A program made the translations under genes and the position numbers. This document shows positions 18,571 to 27,684 of a DNA stretch of 64,000 nt, piece by piece. The DNA lies in assembly GCA_002733215.1 (NCBI GenBank), contig NVUY01000002.1, positions 82,187 to 146,186 of the forward strand, in the 5' to 3' direction. Position 1 is the first letter of the stretch, and each line of letters starts with the position of its first letter. The notes under the pieces were generated by a model. The model searched no databases. It was not told where the DNA came from and was given only the letters and a program-made list of their open reading frames with translations. The DNA is from Sulfurovum sp. Its GTDB lineage: Bacteria; Campylobacterota; Campylobacteria; Campylobacterales; Sulfurovaceae.

Positions 18571-18646
18571 GCTACTCTCCAATTTTATTTTTTATCATTT
18601 TAGCACAATACTATAAAGCCAAATAAGAGCTTTCAATTTAATTGGC

Positions 18647-18652
18647 TATAAT
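18647..18652 (+). promoter_or_regulatory. candidate -10 box for hisH
   Basis: TATAAT lies 35 bases before the hisH GTG in the 117-base divergent gap between waaC and hisH. No good -35 box is visible at the matching distance, which is common for Campylobacterota sigma-70 promoters. A leftward promoter for waaC should also lie in this gap, but I cannot place it confidently. Confidence 0.4.
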
Positions 18653-18687
18653 CACGGTCATTATAGATTAATTCAAGGAACAAAGCA

Positions 18688-19359
18688 GTGATAGGAATCG
18701 TCGATTACAATATGGGGAACTTAGCTTCTGTCATCAATGCATTTACTAAAGTCGGTGCCGATGCTGCACTTGAAAGTGATCCTTCCAAACTAAGCCGATA
18801 TGACAAACTCATCTTACCCGGTGTAGGTGCATATGCTGATGCGATGGAACACCTTAAAGAGAATGGCATGGATGAAGCAGTCATTGCTTTTGCTGCGTCA
18901 GGCAAACCTCTTTTGGGTATCTGTTTGGGAATGCAGTTGCTCTTTGACTCTTCGGAAGAGTTCGCAAAAGACATTGATGGCACGAAAGGCTTGAGTCTCA
19001 TTCCCGGAAAAGTAGTAGCTTTTGATGAAAATAAATTCGACCATCCCCTCAAAGTACCACATATGGGTTGGAACGAGATGTTTTGTAGGGGTCTGACCTC
19101 AAATGATTTGTTGAACAATGAATCGTTTGCGGGTCTGACCCCTACAAAACTGTTTGAGGGATTACCTAAAGACTTTTATCTTTATTTTGTCCACTCCTAC
19201 CACGCAGTATGTGATGACAAATATGCCATCGGCAAGACACATTACGGATATAAATTTGTCTCTGCAGTGCAGAACGGAAACATTTACGGCATACAACCGC
19301 ACCCTGAAAAAAGCCATGAGAATGGTTTAAAGATCATAGAAAATTTTGCAAAGTTGTAG
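18688..19359 (+). CDS. hisH: imidazole glycerol phosphate synthase, glutamine amidotransferase subunit
   Basis: HisH releases ammonia from glutamine for HisF in histidine synthesis. The class I amidotransferase features are present: MIGIVDYNMGNLASV, LLGICLGMQLLF with the nucleophile Cys, YFVHSYHA, and GIQPHPEKSH with the His-Glu pair (the usual Phe before HPEKS is Pro). The start is GTG with AAGGA 8 bases upstream. The protein has 223 residues against about 200 usually. The extra part, Phe132-Lys154 between MGWNEM and LFEGLP, is encoded by a palindromic element inserted in frame. The stop codon TAG lies within the GTAGG end of a second palindromic element. hisF is not in the window. Confidence 0.93.
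   Translation: MIGIVDYNMGNLASVINAFTKVGADAALESDPSKLSRYDKLILPGVGAYADAMEHLKENGMDEAVIAFAASGKPLLGICLGMQLLFDSSEEFAKDIDGTKGLSLIPGKVVAFDENKFDHPLKVPHMGWNEMFCRGLTSNDLLNNESFAGLTPTKLFEGLPKDFYLYFVHSYHAVCDDKYAIGKTHYGYKFVSAVQNGNIYGIQPHPEKSHENGLKIIENFAKL
19081..19149 (+). repeat. palindromic element in frame inside hisH
   Basis: The two 18-base ends, TTTTGTAGGGGTCTGACC and GGTCTGACCCCTACAAAA, are inverted repeats with one mismatch. The 33 bases between them are themselves partly self-complementary, so the whole stretch can fold as one long hairpin. It spans exactly 23 hisH codons and keeps the frame, filling the variable loop before LFEGLP. Its GTAGGG/CCCTAC ends match other elements in this window. Confidence 0.85.
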
Positions 19360-19449
19360 GATGTTGTGTCCTCGCAACACCTTAAAATGATAGATTCAAG
19401 ATATAATATAAACCATCAAAATCGGTGTTGTGAGGACACAACACCCTAC
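19356..19449 (+). repeat. 94-base inverted repeat at the hisH / ATPase junction
   Basis: A 26-base left arm beginning GTAGGATGTTGTGTCC and a 26-base right arm ending GGACACAACACCCTAC pair at 24 of 26 positions around a 42-base A+T-rich loop. The left arm contains the hisH stop codon; the right arm ends one base before the AGGAGA ribosome site of the ATPase gene. TATAAT at 19402-19407 within the loop could be a promoter for the two inserted genes. A transcript from hisH would fold into a long stem here. Confidence 0.88.
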
Positions 19450-19460
19450 AAGGAGATAGC

Positions 19461-20402
19461 ATGAACGAACATTTCATAACAAATATAGAAATTAAAAACT
19501 TTAAATGTTTTGAGAACTTTAAAGCTGAAGGCTTTGGTCGTGTGAATCTTATTGGTGGAAAAAATAATGTTGGGAAGACTGCTTTTATGGAGGCGTGTTA
19601 TATTGAAAAACAATATACATCAAAAGCTATATATGACATTATTTTATCAAGATATAGCATGAGTCTTCTAGATGAATTATTAAATGATATTGGTCAAAAA
19701 TATATATTTAATTTCATACAAGATAAAGCTAAAGAGATAACTGGTGGTACAGTACTAACAAATTTTAACCAACTCATACCATGTAGAACTACAGAAAGTA
19801 TGCGTAAACCTACTCCTATAAAAATTACTTATAATAAAGACGAACTTGAAAAAGAAGATATTTCTATATCATTTTTAAATACTTCAATACAATCAAGCTT
19901 TAACTACAACAAATTATATTCAAAAGTAATAGAATTTGGACTAGAAGATGAACTAGACAAATTAATACAAGGTTTTGATAATACAGTAGATAAATTTAGA
20001 ATTATTCAATCAAAACCAAAATGTAGTTATAAAAACAATAAACAGTTTTATGACTTAAATGAATTTGGTGATGGGCTAGGTAAATTTGTTTTTTTAATTT
20101 GTCTACTTATGACAAAACATATTATTTATTTAGACGAAATAGAAAATGGTATCCACCACACGAACCTAGACAAACTATGGGAAATCATCCTAACCATCTC
20201 AAAACAACAAAACGTTCAAGTCTTCGCTACAACCCATTCAAAAGAGTGTATAGAGTCTTATGCCAGAGTCGCTAAGAAATTAGACGAAACTGATATTAAA
20301 TTTTTAAGTTTATATAGAAATAAAGAAAATGAACTAAAGTCTATCACCTTTGATTATGAAAAAATTCAAGACAGAATTGAACTTGGATTGGATAATAGAT
20401 AA
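19461..20402 (+). CDS. AAA family ATPase of OLD/AAA_15 type, partner of a TOPRIM protein
   Basis: A 313-residue SMC/ABC-like ATPase. It starts ITNIEIKNFKCFENF, the usual first strand of OLD/RecF-like ATPases, then has the Walker A GGKNNVGKT (32-40), an EFGDGLGKFVF segment (201-211) at the signature-loop position, the Walker B IIYLDEIENGIHH (221-233), and the H-loop ATTHSKE (256-262). The central region is short and divergent. Upstream is an AGGAGA ribosome site. It overlaps the TOPRIM gene by one base (TAATG). Both genes are visibly more A+T-rich than hisH and hisA, and they split the his genes, suggesting transfer. ATPase plus TOPRIM nuclease is the plan of OLD and PARIS defence systems; a defence role is inferred. 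Confidence 0.85.
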   Translation: MNEHFITNIEIKNFKCFENFKAEGFGRVNLIGGKNNVGKTAFMEACYIEKQYTSKAIYDIILSRYSMSLLDELLNDIGQKYIFNFIQDKAKEITGGTVLTNFNQLIPCRTTESMRKPTPIKITYNKDELEKEDISISFLNTSIQSSFNYNKLYSKVIEFGLEDELDKLIQGFDNTVDKFRIIQSKPKCSYKNNKQFYDLNEFGDGLGKFVFLICLLMTKHIIYLDEIENGIHHTNLDKLWEIILTISKQQNVQVFATTHSKECIESYARVAKKLDETDIKFLSLYRNKENELKSITFDYEKIQDRIELGLDNR

Positions 20403-20917
20403 TGATATATTTTATCGTGGAAGGTCAAACGGATAAAGAATTGATTAAAAATATTTTAACTCCTAAAATAGAAAAAACTGACTTTGAATTCTTGGGATTA
20501 AAAGGAATTGATAGTGTAAAAAAAACTATTGAAAATTTAGAAGAGTTGGGTCTTAGCCAAAATTTATATTTTGCAATAGTTGACGCTGATACTTCATTTA
20601 GTAATAGAAATAAAGAAATGGGAGAATTAACCAAAACAAATAAAGTACCATTCTATATATTTCCAAATCATAAAGACAATGGAGATTTAGAAACACTTCT
20701 TCTTTCTCATGTAAACGAAGAAAATGAAATAATCAAATGTTTTGATGCCTATAAAACATGTGTAAAAAAAGATATTGACAACAAGGCAAAACTATATGCC
20801 TATACAACTTTAGAGCATGATAAAAGACCTGAACAATACATAGAAGAACTAGATATAGGCACTGAGTTTGACCACTTGAAACAAAAACTACAACCCCTAT
20901 TTGAAGGAATAGAATAA
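20402..20917 (+). CDS. TOPRIM-domain protein, DUF3226-like
   Basis: This 171-residue protein opens MIYFIVEGQTDKELI with Glu7 at the TOPRIM acidic position, and has AIVDADTS with Asp61-x-Asp63, the second TOPRIM motif. FPNHKDNGDLETLLL (87-101) matches the DUF3226 pattern of a Pro-Asn, a Gly and Leu-Glu before a Leu-rich helix. TOPRIM folds bind Mg2+ and act as nucleases or topoisomerases. Translation is coupled to the ATPase gene before it. The end of this gene supplies the AAGGA ribosome site of hisA, so the insertion has been fitted into the operon without a gap. A nuclease effector controlled by the ATPase is the simplest model, not shown. Confidence 0.78.
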   Translation: MIYFIVEGQTDKELIKNILTPKIEKTDFEFLGLKGIDSVKKTIENLEELGLSQNLYFAIVDADTSFSNRNKEMGELTKTNKVPFYIFPNHKDNGDLETLLLSHVNEENEIIKCFDAYKTCVKKDIDNKAKLYAYTTLEHDKRPEQYIEELDIGTEFDHLKQKLQPLFEGIE

Positions 20918-21631
20918 ATGACAATACTCCCGGCGATCGACCTCAAAGACGGCAAAGCAGTAAGACTAAGCAAAGGACTCATGGAGTCGGCCAAGATATA
21001 CTCTGATGAGCCTTGGCAAGTGGCAAAGCGGTTTGAAGAACTTGGAAGCGAATGGGTACACCTTGTTGACCTTAACGGTGCCTTCGCAGGTAAGCCTGAA
21101 AATCTGGAACAGATCAAACAAATACGTAAACACTGTAATCTCAAACTGGAACTCGGTGGGGGGATACGTGATGAGGAAACCATCAAAATGTACTTAGAAC
21201 TTGGGATAGACAGACTTATTTTAGGATCTATCGCTGTAAAGGACGCGCAGTTTGTAAAAGATATGGCAGTAAAATATCCTATCGTTGTAGGCATTGATGC
21301 CATTGATGGGATGGTGGCAGTAGAAGGCTGGGCTGAAACTTCAGACATGAAAGCCACTGATCTGGCACGTGAATTTGCAGCCTGTGGTGTAGAAGCCATT
21401 ATCTGTACGGATGTTGGACGTGACGGAATGATGACAGGCGTAAATATTGAATTTACCAAAGAGATACAAGAAGCTTCAGGTCTTGAAACGATCGCTTCGG
21501 GCGGATTAAAAGATATGACAGATATTGATGCTTTGATCGAAGCAGGCATCGATGGAACTATCGTAGGTAAGGCATTCTACGAAGGTACTCTCGATCTTGA
21601 AGAAGCGTTTAAGGTAGCCAATGCAAGATAA
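20918..21631 (+). CDS. hisA: ProFAR isomerase (histidine biosynthesis)
   Basis: HisA isomerises N'-ProFAR to PRFAR, the HisF substrate. The 237-residue TIM barrel begins [17 protein letters not shown] with the catalytic Asp8, has [20 protein letters not shown] and RLILGSIAV in the first half, and [13 protein letters not shown] with the second catalytic Asp and IASGGLKDM in the second half. The twofold phosphate-binding pattern is intact. It follows the TOPRIM gene directly and overlaps prmA by 11 bases. Confidence 0.96.
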   Translation: MTILPAIDLKDGKAVRLSKGLMESAKIYSDEPWQVAKRFEELGSEWVHLVDLNGAFAGKPENLEQIKQIRKHCNLKLELGGGIRDEETIKMYLELGIDRLILGSIAVKDAQFVKDMAVKYPIVVGIDAIDGMVAVEGWAETSDMKATDLAREFAACGVEAIICTDVGRDGMMTGVNIEFTKEIQEASGLETIASGGLKDMTDIDALIEAGIDGTIVGKAFYEGTLDLEEAFKVANAR

Positions 21632-22448
21632 ATATTATGAACTCACCATAAAACTCGATAACAGTTTTGTAGATGTCATAGCCGATTACATTTTAAATAT
21701 TTATGAGGAAGGCCTGGAGCTTGGAAAGGGTAAGATTGTCGTCAGAAGTGAATCTGATTTAACTTTCGTTAAAGATGCTCTTGTATCCTTAGCAGGAACG
21801 TTAAATGGTGATATAAAAATGGACTATACCCTTGAAGAGAAAGAGAATGTAGACTGGATCAAAACCTATCAGGACTCTGTGCAGCCTATAGAAGCTGGAA
21901 AATTCTACATCTTCCCTTCTTGGTATGAACCTAAAAAGGATTTTATCAATATAAAAATTGACCCTGCTCTCGCATTTGGCTCCGGTCATCATGCCAGCAC
22001 ATTTTCGTGCCTTGAAGCCATCAACACTTATGTTGATACAGGAAAGTCTGTTATCGATGTAGGCTGTGGTACCGGCATTTTGGGTCTGGCTTGTAAAAAG
22101 TTAGGAGCAAAGGTTGCACTATGTGACACCGATCCGCGCTCTGTAAAAAGTTGCAAAGAGAATTTTGCACTCAATGAAGAGCATTATGACACACTTTGGG
22201 AAGGCTCCATTGATAAAGCAAATGATACCTATGATATAGTTATCGCAAATATCATCGCAGATGTGCTGAGATTTATTGCAAAAGATTTAAAGTCTGCCTG
22301 CAAAGAAGAGGGACTGTTGATACTTTCAGGTATTTTAGATAAAAAAGAAGAACTGGTAAAAGAGTCATTTAAAGACTTAAAACTAGAAAAAAGAACACTT
22401 AGAGACGAGTGGGTGACACTTGTATATAAAAAGGAAATAAATGGCTAA
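21621..22448 (+). CDS. prmA: ribosomal protein L11 methyltransferase
   Basis: PrmA trimethylates ribosomal protein L11 using SAM. The 275-residue protein has an N-terminal substrate domain with [33 protein letters not shown], and the SAM motif [14 protein letters not shown], then NIIADVL in place of NIxA. The start overlaps the end of hisA and has AAGG 6 bases upstream. It overlaps ftsH by 8 bases. Confidence 0.93.
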   Translation: MQDKYYELTIKLDNSFVDVIADYILNIYEEGLELGKGKIVVRSESDLTFVKDALVSLAGTLNGDIKMDYTLEEKENVDWIKTYQDSVQPIEAGKFYIFPSWYEPKKDFINIKIDPALAFGSGHHASTFSCLEAINTYVDTGKSVIDVGCGTGILGLACKKLGAKVALCDTDPRSVKSCKENFALNEEHYDTLWEGSIDKANDTYDIVIANIIADVLRFIAKDLKSACKEEGLLILSGILDKKEELVKESFKDLKLEKRTLRDEWVTLVYKKEING

Positions 22449-24423
22449 CAATAACAATCAAGATAATAATAACAATAATAATTTTTTTAATAATAATCCA
22501 TTATTGGCATTTGCACTCTTTTCCATTGTCATCATACTGATCTTTAAATCATTTGTCGGTGACGGTGAAGGTCTGGGCAATATGATGGATAGCGACAATA
22601 AGGTGACACAAACCAAATCTGTTAAATACTCAGAAATTAAAGCTGAGATCGAAAAAGGGAGTATCACTTCTGTAAAACTTACCCCTACCACGATAGAAGC
22701 TATCTCCGACAGTGATGGTCGTAAAGTACGTTTTGTTGCACAAAATGTCCCAACCTACGACAAAGAGCTCATCCCTCTTCTCGAAAAGAAAAATATCTCT
22801 TATGAAGGTGTCATGGGTGGAGGTTTTCTAACTGAACTCTTAGGTTCTCTACTTCCTATACTCATCTTCTTTGGAATTTGGATCTTCCTAGCCAAGAAAA
22901 TGAGCAAAGGTATGGGTGGAGGTATCTTAGGTGCCGGTAAAGCTGACAAACTCATCAACTCTGAAAAGCCAGACACAAAGTTTTCTGATGTTCAAGGAGT
23001 AGAAGAAGCCAAAGACGAGGTTAAAGAGATCGTTGATTTCCTCAAATTTCCGGAACGTTACATGGAACTGGGAGCAAAGATACCAAAAGGTTTGCTTTTG
23101 GTAGGACCTCCGGGTACAGGTAAAACACTGCTTGCAAAAGCAGTTGCAGGTGAAGCTTCTGTTCCTTTTTTCTCAGTATCTGGTTCAGGATTCATTGAAA
23201 TGTTTGTTGGTGTTGGTGCATCTCGCATACGTGACCTTTTTGAAAAAGCAAAAAAAGAAGCTCCCTCTATCATCTTCATTGATGAGATAGATGCTATCGG
23301 TAAAAGCCGTGCATCCGGTGGACAAATGGGCGGAAACGATGAGAGAGAACAGACATTGAATCAACTACTTGCAGAGATGGATGGTTTTGGTACTGATACA
23401 CCTGTTATCGTACTTGCTGCGACAAACAGACCGGAAATACTGGATGCCGCACTTCTGAGAGCGGGGCGTTTTGACAGACAGGTTCTTGTAGACAAACCTG
23501 ACTTTGATGGACGTTTGGCTATCTTGAAAGTACATTCCAAAGGCGTAAAACTCTCCGCAAAAGTTGACTTGACCATTGTTGCAAAACAAACGGCCGGTCT
23601 TGCAGGTGCAGACCTGGCAAACATCATTAATGAAGCTGCTTTACTTGCAGGTAGATTCAACAAAAAAGAGATAGATCAGTCTGATCTGCTGGAAGCCATA
23701 GAGCGTTCCTTTGTCGGACTTGAAAAGAAAAACAGAAAAATTTCTGAAGTCGAAAAGAGAATTGTTGCTTACCACGAAAGTGGTCATGCCTTAATGGCAG
23801 AACTCAGCAAAGGTGCAACACGTGTGACTAAAGTTTCCATCATTCCTAGAGGGCTAGGAGCATTGGGTTATACTCTGCACCTTCCGGATGATGAAGACAG
23901 ATTCTTAAAACAGAAACATGAGCTTATGGCTGAGGTGGACGTACTGCTTGGTGGACGTGCCGCTGAAGAGATATTTATAAAAGAGATTAGTACGGGTGCA
24001 GGAAACGACCTTGACCGTGCCACGGCCATACTTAAAGACATGATATCAGTTTATGGTATGACTGATGTAGCAGGGCTTATGGTGCTTTCACGTTCTTCTA
24101 ACTCATTTTTAGGTGCTGGAGCTGTAAGTACAGACTATAGTGAAAAGATGGCGGAAGAGATGGATAGTTATATCCGTAATACACTCAATGAACGTTATGC
24201 CTTTGTAAAGAAAACACTCAACGAATATCATCAAGCCATAGAGAATATGGCTGCGGTACTCTTGGATGTTGAAGTCATTGAAGGTGCAAAAGTACGTTCG
24301 ATCATAGCCGAATATGAAAAAGAGAACCATATGGAAAGTCGTCTTGCACATGGAGAGAAAATAGCAAAAGCAGAGGCATTTGCCAAAGAGCAGGCTTTGA
24401 AAAACCAGGAAGATAAAAGTTAG
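22441..24423 (+). CDS. ftsH: ATP-dependent zinc metalloprotease FtsH
   Basis: FtsH is a membrane-bound AAA protease that degrades misfolded membrane proteins and short-lived regulators; in enterics it sets LpxC levels. The 660 residues have two membrane segments (about 20-38 and 130-150), Walker [10 protein letters not shown], Walker [12 protein letters not shown], the second region of homology [19 protein letters not shown], and the zinc site HESGH. An Asn-rich cytoplasmic N-terminus ([17 protein letters not shown]) is unusual and is encoded by AAT/AAC runs. AAGGAAATAA lies just before the ATG. It probably ends the his-prmA-ftsH transcript. Confidence 0.97.
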   Translation: MANNNNQDNNNNNNFFNNNPLLAFALFSIVIILIFKSFVGDGEGLGNMMDSDNKVTQTKSVKYSEIKAEIEKGSITSVKLTPTTIEAISDSDGRKVRFVAQNVPTYDKELIPLLEKKNISYEGVMGGGFLTELLGSLLPILIFFGIWIFLAKKMSKGMGGGILGAGKADKLINSEKPDTKFSDVQGVEEAKDEVKEIVDFLKFPERYMELGAKIPKGLLLVGPPGTGKTLLAKAVAGEASVPFFSVSGSGFIEMFVGVGASRIRDLFEKAKKEAPSIIFIDEIDAIGKSRASGGQMGGNDEREQTLNQLLAEMDGFGTDTPVIVLAATNRPEILDAALLRAGRFDRQVLVDKPDFDGRLAILKVHSKGVKLSAKVDLTIVAKQTAGLAGADLANIINEAALLAGRFNKKEIDQSDLLEAIERSFVGLEKKNRKISEVEKRIVAYHESGHALMAELSKGATRVTKVSIIPRGLGALGYTLHLPDDEDRFLKQKHELMAEVDVLLGGRAAEEIFIKEISTGAGNDLDRATAILKDMISVYGMTDVAGLMVLSRSSNSFLGAGAVSTDYSEKMAEEMDSYIRNTLNERYAFVKKTLNEYHQAIENMAAVLLDVEVIEGAKVRSIIAEYEKENHMESRLAHGEKIAKAEAFAKEQALKNQEDKS

Positions 24424-24429
24424 TATTAC

Positions 24430-24458
24430 TTGACACAAATATATTAATTCTGTATACT
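24430..24458 (+). promoter_or_regulatory. sigma-70 promoter of leuA
   Basis: TTGACA and TATACT are separated by exactly 17 bases, in the gap just after ftsH. Transcription would begin near 24465 and give a leader of about 200 bases before leuA, containing the short leader-peptide frame. Confidence 0.8.
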
Positions 24459-24483
24459 TCGTAAAAAACCACAGGAGAACATT

Positions 24484-24552
24484 ATGAAAACAATCATTAA
24501 CACAAACACTATTTTCACCAAAGACAGTGCTCTCCTGCTACTCTCACTCTAA
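24484..24552 (+). CDS. leucine-rich leader peptide upstream of leuA
   Basis: A 22-codon frame, MKTIINTNTIFTKDSALLLL then SL and TAA, with a strong AGGAGA ribosome site 5 bases before the ATG. It contains four consecutive Leu codons (CTC CTG CTA CTC), then Ser and a fifth Leu codon. It lies between the leuA promoter and leuA, exactly where a ribosome-stalling attenuator peptide (as LeuL in enterics) would be. It does not resemble enteric LeuL apart from the Leu run. The product is probably regulatory only. Confidence 0.8.
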   Translation: MKTIINTNTIFTKDSALLLLSL

Positions 24553-24581
24553 TACTTCCAAACAAACAATTCAATTTTCTA

Positions 24582-24642
24582 GTTTCTAATTAACCAACAT
24601 TTAGGTAAAATTAGAACAATTTTCAAGCCAAAATGGCTTTTT
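24582..24642 (+). promoter_or_regulatory. candidate attenuator structures before leuA
   Basis: GTTTCTAATTAACC pairs with GGTAAAATTAGAAC around an 8-base loop to make a long hairpin (24582-24617). A second, short hairpin AAGCC-AAAAT-GGCTT is followed by Ts (24625-24642), like a weak terminator. Together with the Leu-rich peptide they suggest leucine-dependent attenuation. The terminator stem is only 5 base pairs, so translational control is an alternative. Confidence 0.5.
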
Positions 24643-24662
24643 ATGACAATAAGGTTATTACC

Positions 24663-26219
24663 ATGAGTACAGAAACAATTAAAATATTTGACACAACATT
24701 AAGAGATGGTGAGCAAAGTCCTGGAGCTTCTATGAACACGGAAGAGAAGATCCAGATCGCAGCACAGTTGGAGCGTTTGGGTGTAGATATCATCGAAGCA
24801 GGGTTTGCAGCAGCGAGCCCGGGAGACTTTGATGCTATCGATAAAATATCACAGCGCGTGACAAACTCAACCGTATGTTCTTTGGCAAGAGCTTTGGATT
24901 CAGACGTCAAAGCAGCAGGTGCAGCCATCTCCAAAGCAAAAATGAAACGTATACATACCTTCATCGCAACTTCCAGTATCCATATGGAATATAAACTAAA
25001 AATGACCCCGGATGAAGTCATCAAAAGAGCAGTCAGAGCCGTTGAGTATGCACGTACTTTCGTAGATGACGTTGAGTTCTCCTGTGAAGATGCAGGACGT
25101 TCAGACATGGGCTTTATGAAAGAGATCTCTGACGCGGTCATAGAAGCAGGTGCAACGACCATCAATTTACCGGATACCGTAGGTTTCAGACTTCCTTTTG
25201 AGATCGGTGCCATGGTCAAAGAGATGAGTGAGTATGTTGAAGGACGAGCCATCATCTCTGTGCATAACCACAATGACCTTGGCTTGGCTGTGGCAAACTC
25301 TTTGGAAGCCATCGTGAATGGTGCAAGACAGGTAGAGTGTACCATCAACGGTTTGGGAGAAAGAGCAGGAAATGCTGCATTGGAAGAGATCGTGATGACA
25401 TTAAAAACACGTTCAGATATCTTTTCTGCTTATAAAACAAACATTAATACCAAAGAGATCTATCCGAGTTCCCGTTTGATCGCAAACATCACCGGCATCG
25501 AACCACAGCCGAACAAAGCCATTGTAGGTAAAAATGCCTTTGCACATGAAAGCGGTATACACCAGGACGGTATGTTGAAGAATAAAGAGACGTATGAGAT
25601 CATCTCTCCGGCTGATATCGGCTTGGATATGGATGATACTTTAGTCTTGGGAAAACACTCAGGACGTGCTGCCTTTAAAGACAAGTTGCGTAAATTGGGT
25701 TTCGCCTTGGAAGAGGAAGCCTTAAATAAATCATTTGAACGTTTTAAACTGTTGGCAGACAGAAAAAAAGAGATTTATGATGATGACTTACGCGCTTTGG
25801 TCACCAATGAAATGACCTCCGCACCAAAAGTATTTGAGTTGATCTCATTACAGTTAATGGATTGTTCCAACGGTGTGCCATCTGCTGCCGTCAAGATCAA
25901 AAAAGACAACAATGAGATCATCGAAGCGGGCATCGGTGAAGGCACCATAGATGCCATCTTTAAGACCGTAGACCGTATCTCCGGTTATGAAGGAAGATTG
26001 GATGACTATAAGGTAAAATCAGTCTCTGAGGGAAAAGATGCCTTGGCTTCTGTCACAGTTAAAGTCTCATTCAATGGTGAGCCAGCCATCATAGGACATG
26101 GATTGAACATCGATACGATGTTAGCCTCTGCCAGAGCGTACATCGGTGCCTTGAACTCTTATTTGAGTATGGAAGGGAAATTGAAGTCACGTCATTGTGA
26201 CTCTTCGAAAACTGTCTAA
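24663..26219 (+). CDS. leuA: 2-isopropylmalate synthase
   Basis: LeuA condenses 2-ketoisovalerate and acetyl-CoA, the first committed step of leucine synthesis. The barrel begins [19 protein letters not shown] with metal-binding Asp and catalytic Arg, and has [14 protein letters not shown] with the metal-binding His pair and [17 protein letters not shown]-terminal leucine-binding regulatory domain follows (about 390-505). I chose the ATG of MSTETIKIF with AAGG upstream, because an ATG 10 codons earlier lies inside the candidate terminator hairpin. The last 10 residues ([10 protein letters not shown]) are an unusual tail encoded by a small palindrome. Confidence 0.95.
   Translation: MSTETIKIFDTTLRDGEQSPGASMNTEEKIQIAAQLERLGVDIIEAGFAAASPGDFDAIDKISQRVTNSTVCSLARALDSDVKAAGAAISKAKMKRIHTFIATSSIHMEYKLKMTPDEVIKRAVRAVEYARTFVDDVEFSCEDAGRSDMGFMKEISDAVIEAGATTINLPDTVGFRLPFEIGAMVKEMSEYVEGRAIISVHNHNDLGLAVANSLEAIVNGARQVECTINGLGERAGNAALEEIVMTLKTRSDIFSAYKTNINTKEIYPSSRLIANITGIEPQPNKAIVGKNAFAHESGIHQDGMLKNKETYEIISPADIGLDMDDTLVLGKHSGRAAFKDKLRKLGFALEEEALNKSFERFKLLADRKKEIYDDDLRALVTNEMTSAPKVFELISLQLMDCSNGVPSAAVKIKKDNNEIIEAGIGEGTIDAIFKTVDRISGYEGRLDDYKVKSVSEGKDALASVTVKVSFNGEPAIIGHGLNIDTMLASARAYIGALNSYLSMEGKLKSRHCDSSKTV
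26185..26202 (+). repeat. small palindrome in the leuA 3' end
   Basis: AGTCAC-GTCATT-GTGACT forms a perfect 6-base-pair hairpin within the last codons of leuA, encoding part of the SRHCDSS tail. It may mark an insertion that extended the reading frame. Confidence 0.55.
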
Positions 26220-26243
26220 TACCCTCACTCTTCCCTATCAAAT

Positions 26244-26313
26244 CACACGCTAGTGTGCTTTGTCGTGGCGAACGCCCTTGAAAGCGAAGCGATTCGAGAA
26301 CCACGACGATTTT
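26244..26313. repeat. cruciform repeats / probable bidirectional terminator between leuA and serS
   Basis: The gap between the convergent genes holds CACAC-GCTA-GTGTG, then GTCGTGG...CCACGAC (26262-26268 with 26301-26307) around a loop that contains further short inverted repeats (GGCGAACGCC; CGAA...TTCG). The outer stem is followed by GATTTTTT on the plus strand, so it can end leuA transcription. The nested structure is more like a mobile palindromic repeat than a plain terminator. Confidence 0.6.
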
Positions 26314-26383
26314 TTGCTTCGTTTTTTCTAAAAAAATGAAGAGAGAAACAACGCCACAAGTAAAATAAAGGGTAATTTTAAAA

Positions 26384-27643
26384 TTACATATATTTCTTAA
26401 GTACTTCAGGAATTTCTATCGTTCCATCTTCATTCTGATAATTCTCCATAATCGCAACAATAGTACGCCCAACAGCCAGTGAAGAACCATTCAGCGTATG
26501 TACAAATCTATTTTTCTTCCCATCCTTAAAACGGATCTTCGCACGTCTCGCCTGGAAATCTCTCGTATTGGAGATAGAAGAGATCTCACGGTACTGATTT
26601 TGTCCCGGAAGCCATACTTCAAGATCAATAGTTGTCGCAGCAGAGAAACCAAGGTCGCCAGTGCAAAGTTCTACGACTCTGTGCGGTAATCCAAGTGCAG
26701 TCAACATATCAGATGCATTTTCAACCATCATCTTGAACACTTCTTCAGATCTGTCCGGATGTGCGATGGCAACCATCTCCACTTTATTAAACTGATGCTG
26801 TCTTATAATACCACGTGTATCACGTCCTGCAGAACCCGCTTCTTTTCTAAAACAAGGCGTATACCCTGTCATAAGTAAAGGAAGTTCTTTTTCTGTAAGA
26901 ATCTCATCATTATATAGATTTGTTAACGGTACTTCTGCTGTAGGTATCAAATAAAGATCTTCATCCTCTATCTTAAAGAGATCATCTTCAAACTTTGGCA
27001 GTTGCCCTGTTCCCTGAAGCATGGTAGAGTTATTTATAAACGGGACAGAATACTCTATAAACCCTTTTTCGGCATTCGTGTCAAGGAAGAAGTTAATGAG
27101 CGCTCTTTCAAGTCTGGAAGCCTCTCCTCTAAGTACAGAAAATCGACTCTTTGCAAGTTTTACACCACGTTCAAAGTCAATCCACCCATTGATCTCGGAA
27201 AGTTCCCAATGTTCCTTAGGCTTAAAAGAAAATTCTTTAGGTTCAAGTACCTTGCGAAGTTCAACATTGTCCTCTTCATCTTTACCTTCAGGGACAGAAT
27301 CATCCGGAAAGTTGGGCATGGCAAGTGCCACAGTGTAAAGTGCTTCCTCAGCTTCCCTGGCTTTCTCCTGCATAGGTACCATTGCTTCTTTGTTCGCATC
27401 CACTTTTGCCTTAAGTTCAGTAATGTCTTTACCTGTCTTATCTTTTCCCTCACGCATATACTGTCCGAAAAGCTTAGACATAGAATTCTGTTCAGCCTTT
27501 GAAGCTTCCAATCTTGCATTGGCTTCTTTTAAAGATGCGAAAAGTGTTTGAAGATTTTCAAGTGTAGCAGTTTCTACACCTTTTTTTGCTAATTTTGTAC
27601 TGGCTTCTTCGAAATTATTTTGGAGATATTTGAGATCTATCAT
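26384..27643 (-). CDS. serS: seryl-tRNA synthetase
   Basis: SerS charges tRNA-Ser with serine. The 419-residue protein has the N-terminal coiled-coil arm (about 25-105), then class II motifs: motif 1 near GRALINF-like [10 protein letters not shown], motif 2 [21 protein letters not shown], and motif 3 [28 protein letters not shown] and [15 protein letters not shown] are also typical. Full length. It is convergent with leuA. Confidence 0.97.
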   Translation of the reverse strand: MIDLKYLQNNFEEASTKLAKKGVETATLENLQTLFASLKEANARLEASKAEQNSMSKLFGQYMREGKDKTGKDITELKAKVDANKEAMVPMQEKAREAEEALYTVALAMPNFPDDSVPEGKDEEDNVELRKVLEPKEFSFKPKEHWELSEINGWIDFERGVKLAKSRFSVLRGEASRLERALINFFLDTNAEKGFIEYSVPFINNSTMLQGTGQLPKFEDDLFKIEDEDLYLIPTAEVPLTNLYNDEILTEKELPLLMTGYTPCFRKEAGSAGRDTRGIIRQHQFNKVEMVAIAHPDRSEEVFKMMVENASDMLTALGLPHRVVELCTGDLGFSAATTIDLEVWLPGQNQYREISSISNTRDFQARRAKIRFKDGKKNRFVHTLNGSSLAVGRTIVAIMENYQNEDGTIEIPEVLKKYM

Positions 27644-27678
27644 AGAGTGAACCTAACTTAATTAAAATTTATAAGGGA

Positions 27679-27684
27679 ATTATA
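27679..27684 (-). promoter_or_regulatory. candidate -10 box for serS
   Basis: On the minus strand TATAAT lies 35 bases before the serS ATG, in the sequence CCCTATAATTCCC. No convincing -35 box is seen. Confidence 0.45.

Noticed and set aside
19461-20917. Calling the ATPase/TOPRIM pair a PARIS system outright
   Set aside because: The TOPRIM protein shows a DUF3226-like pattern rather than the DUF4435 partner of PARIS, and the ATPase is shorter; only the general ATPase + TOPRIM plan is supported.
24633-24662. Upstream ATG as the leuA start
   Set aside because: It lies within the candidate terminator hairpin, has no ribosome site, and the extra residues do not match LeuA N-termini.
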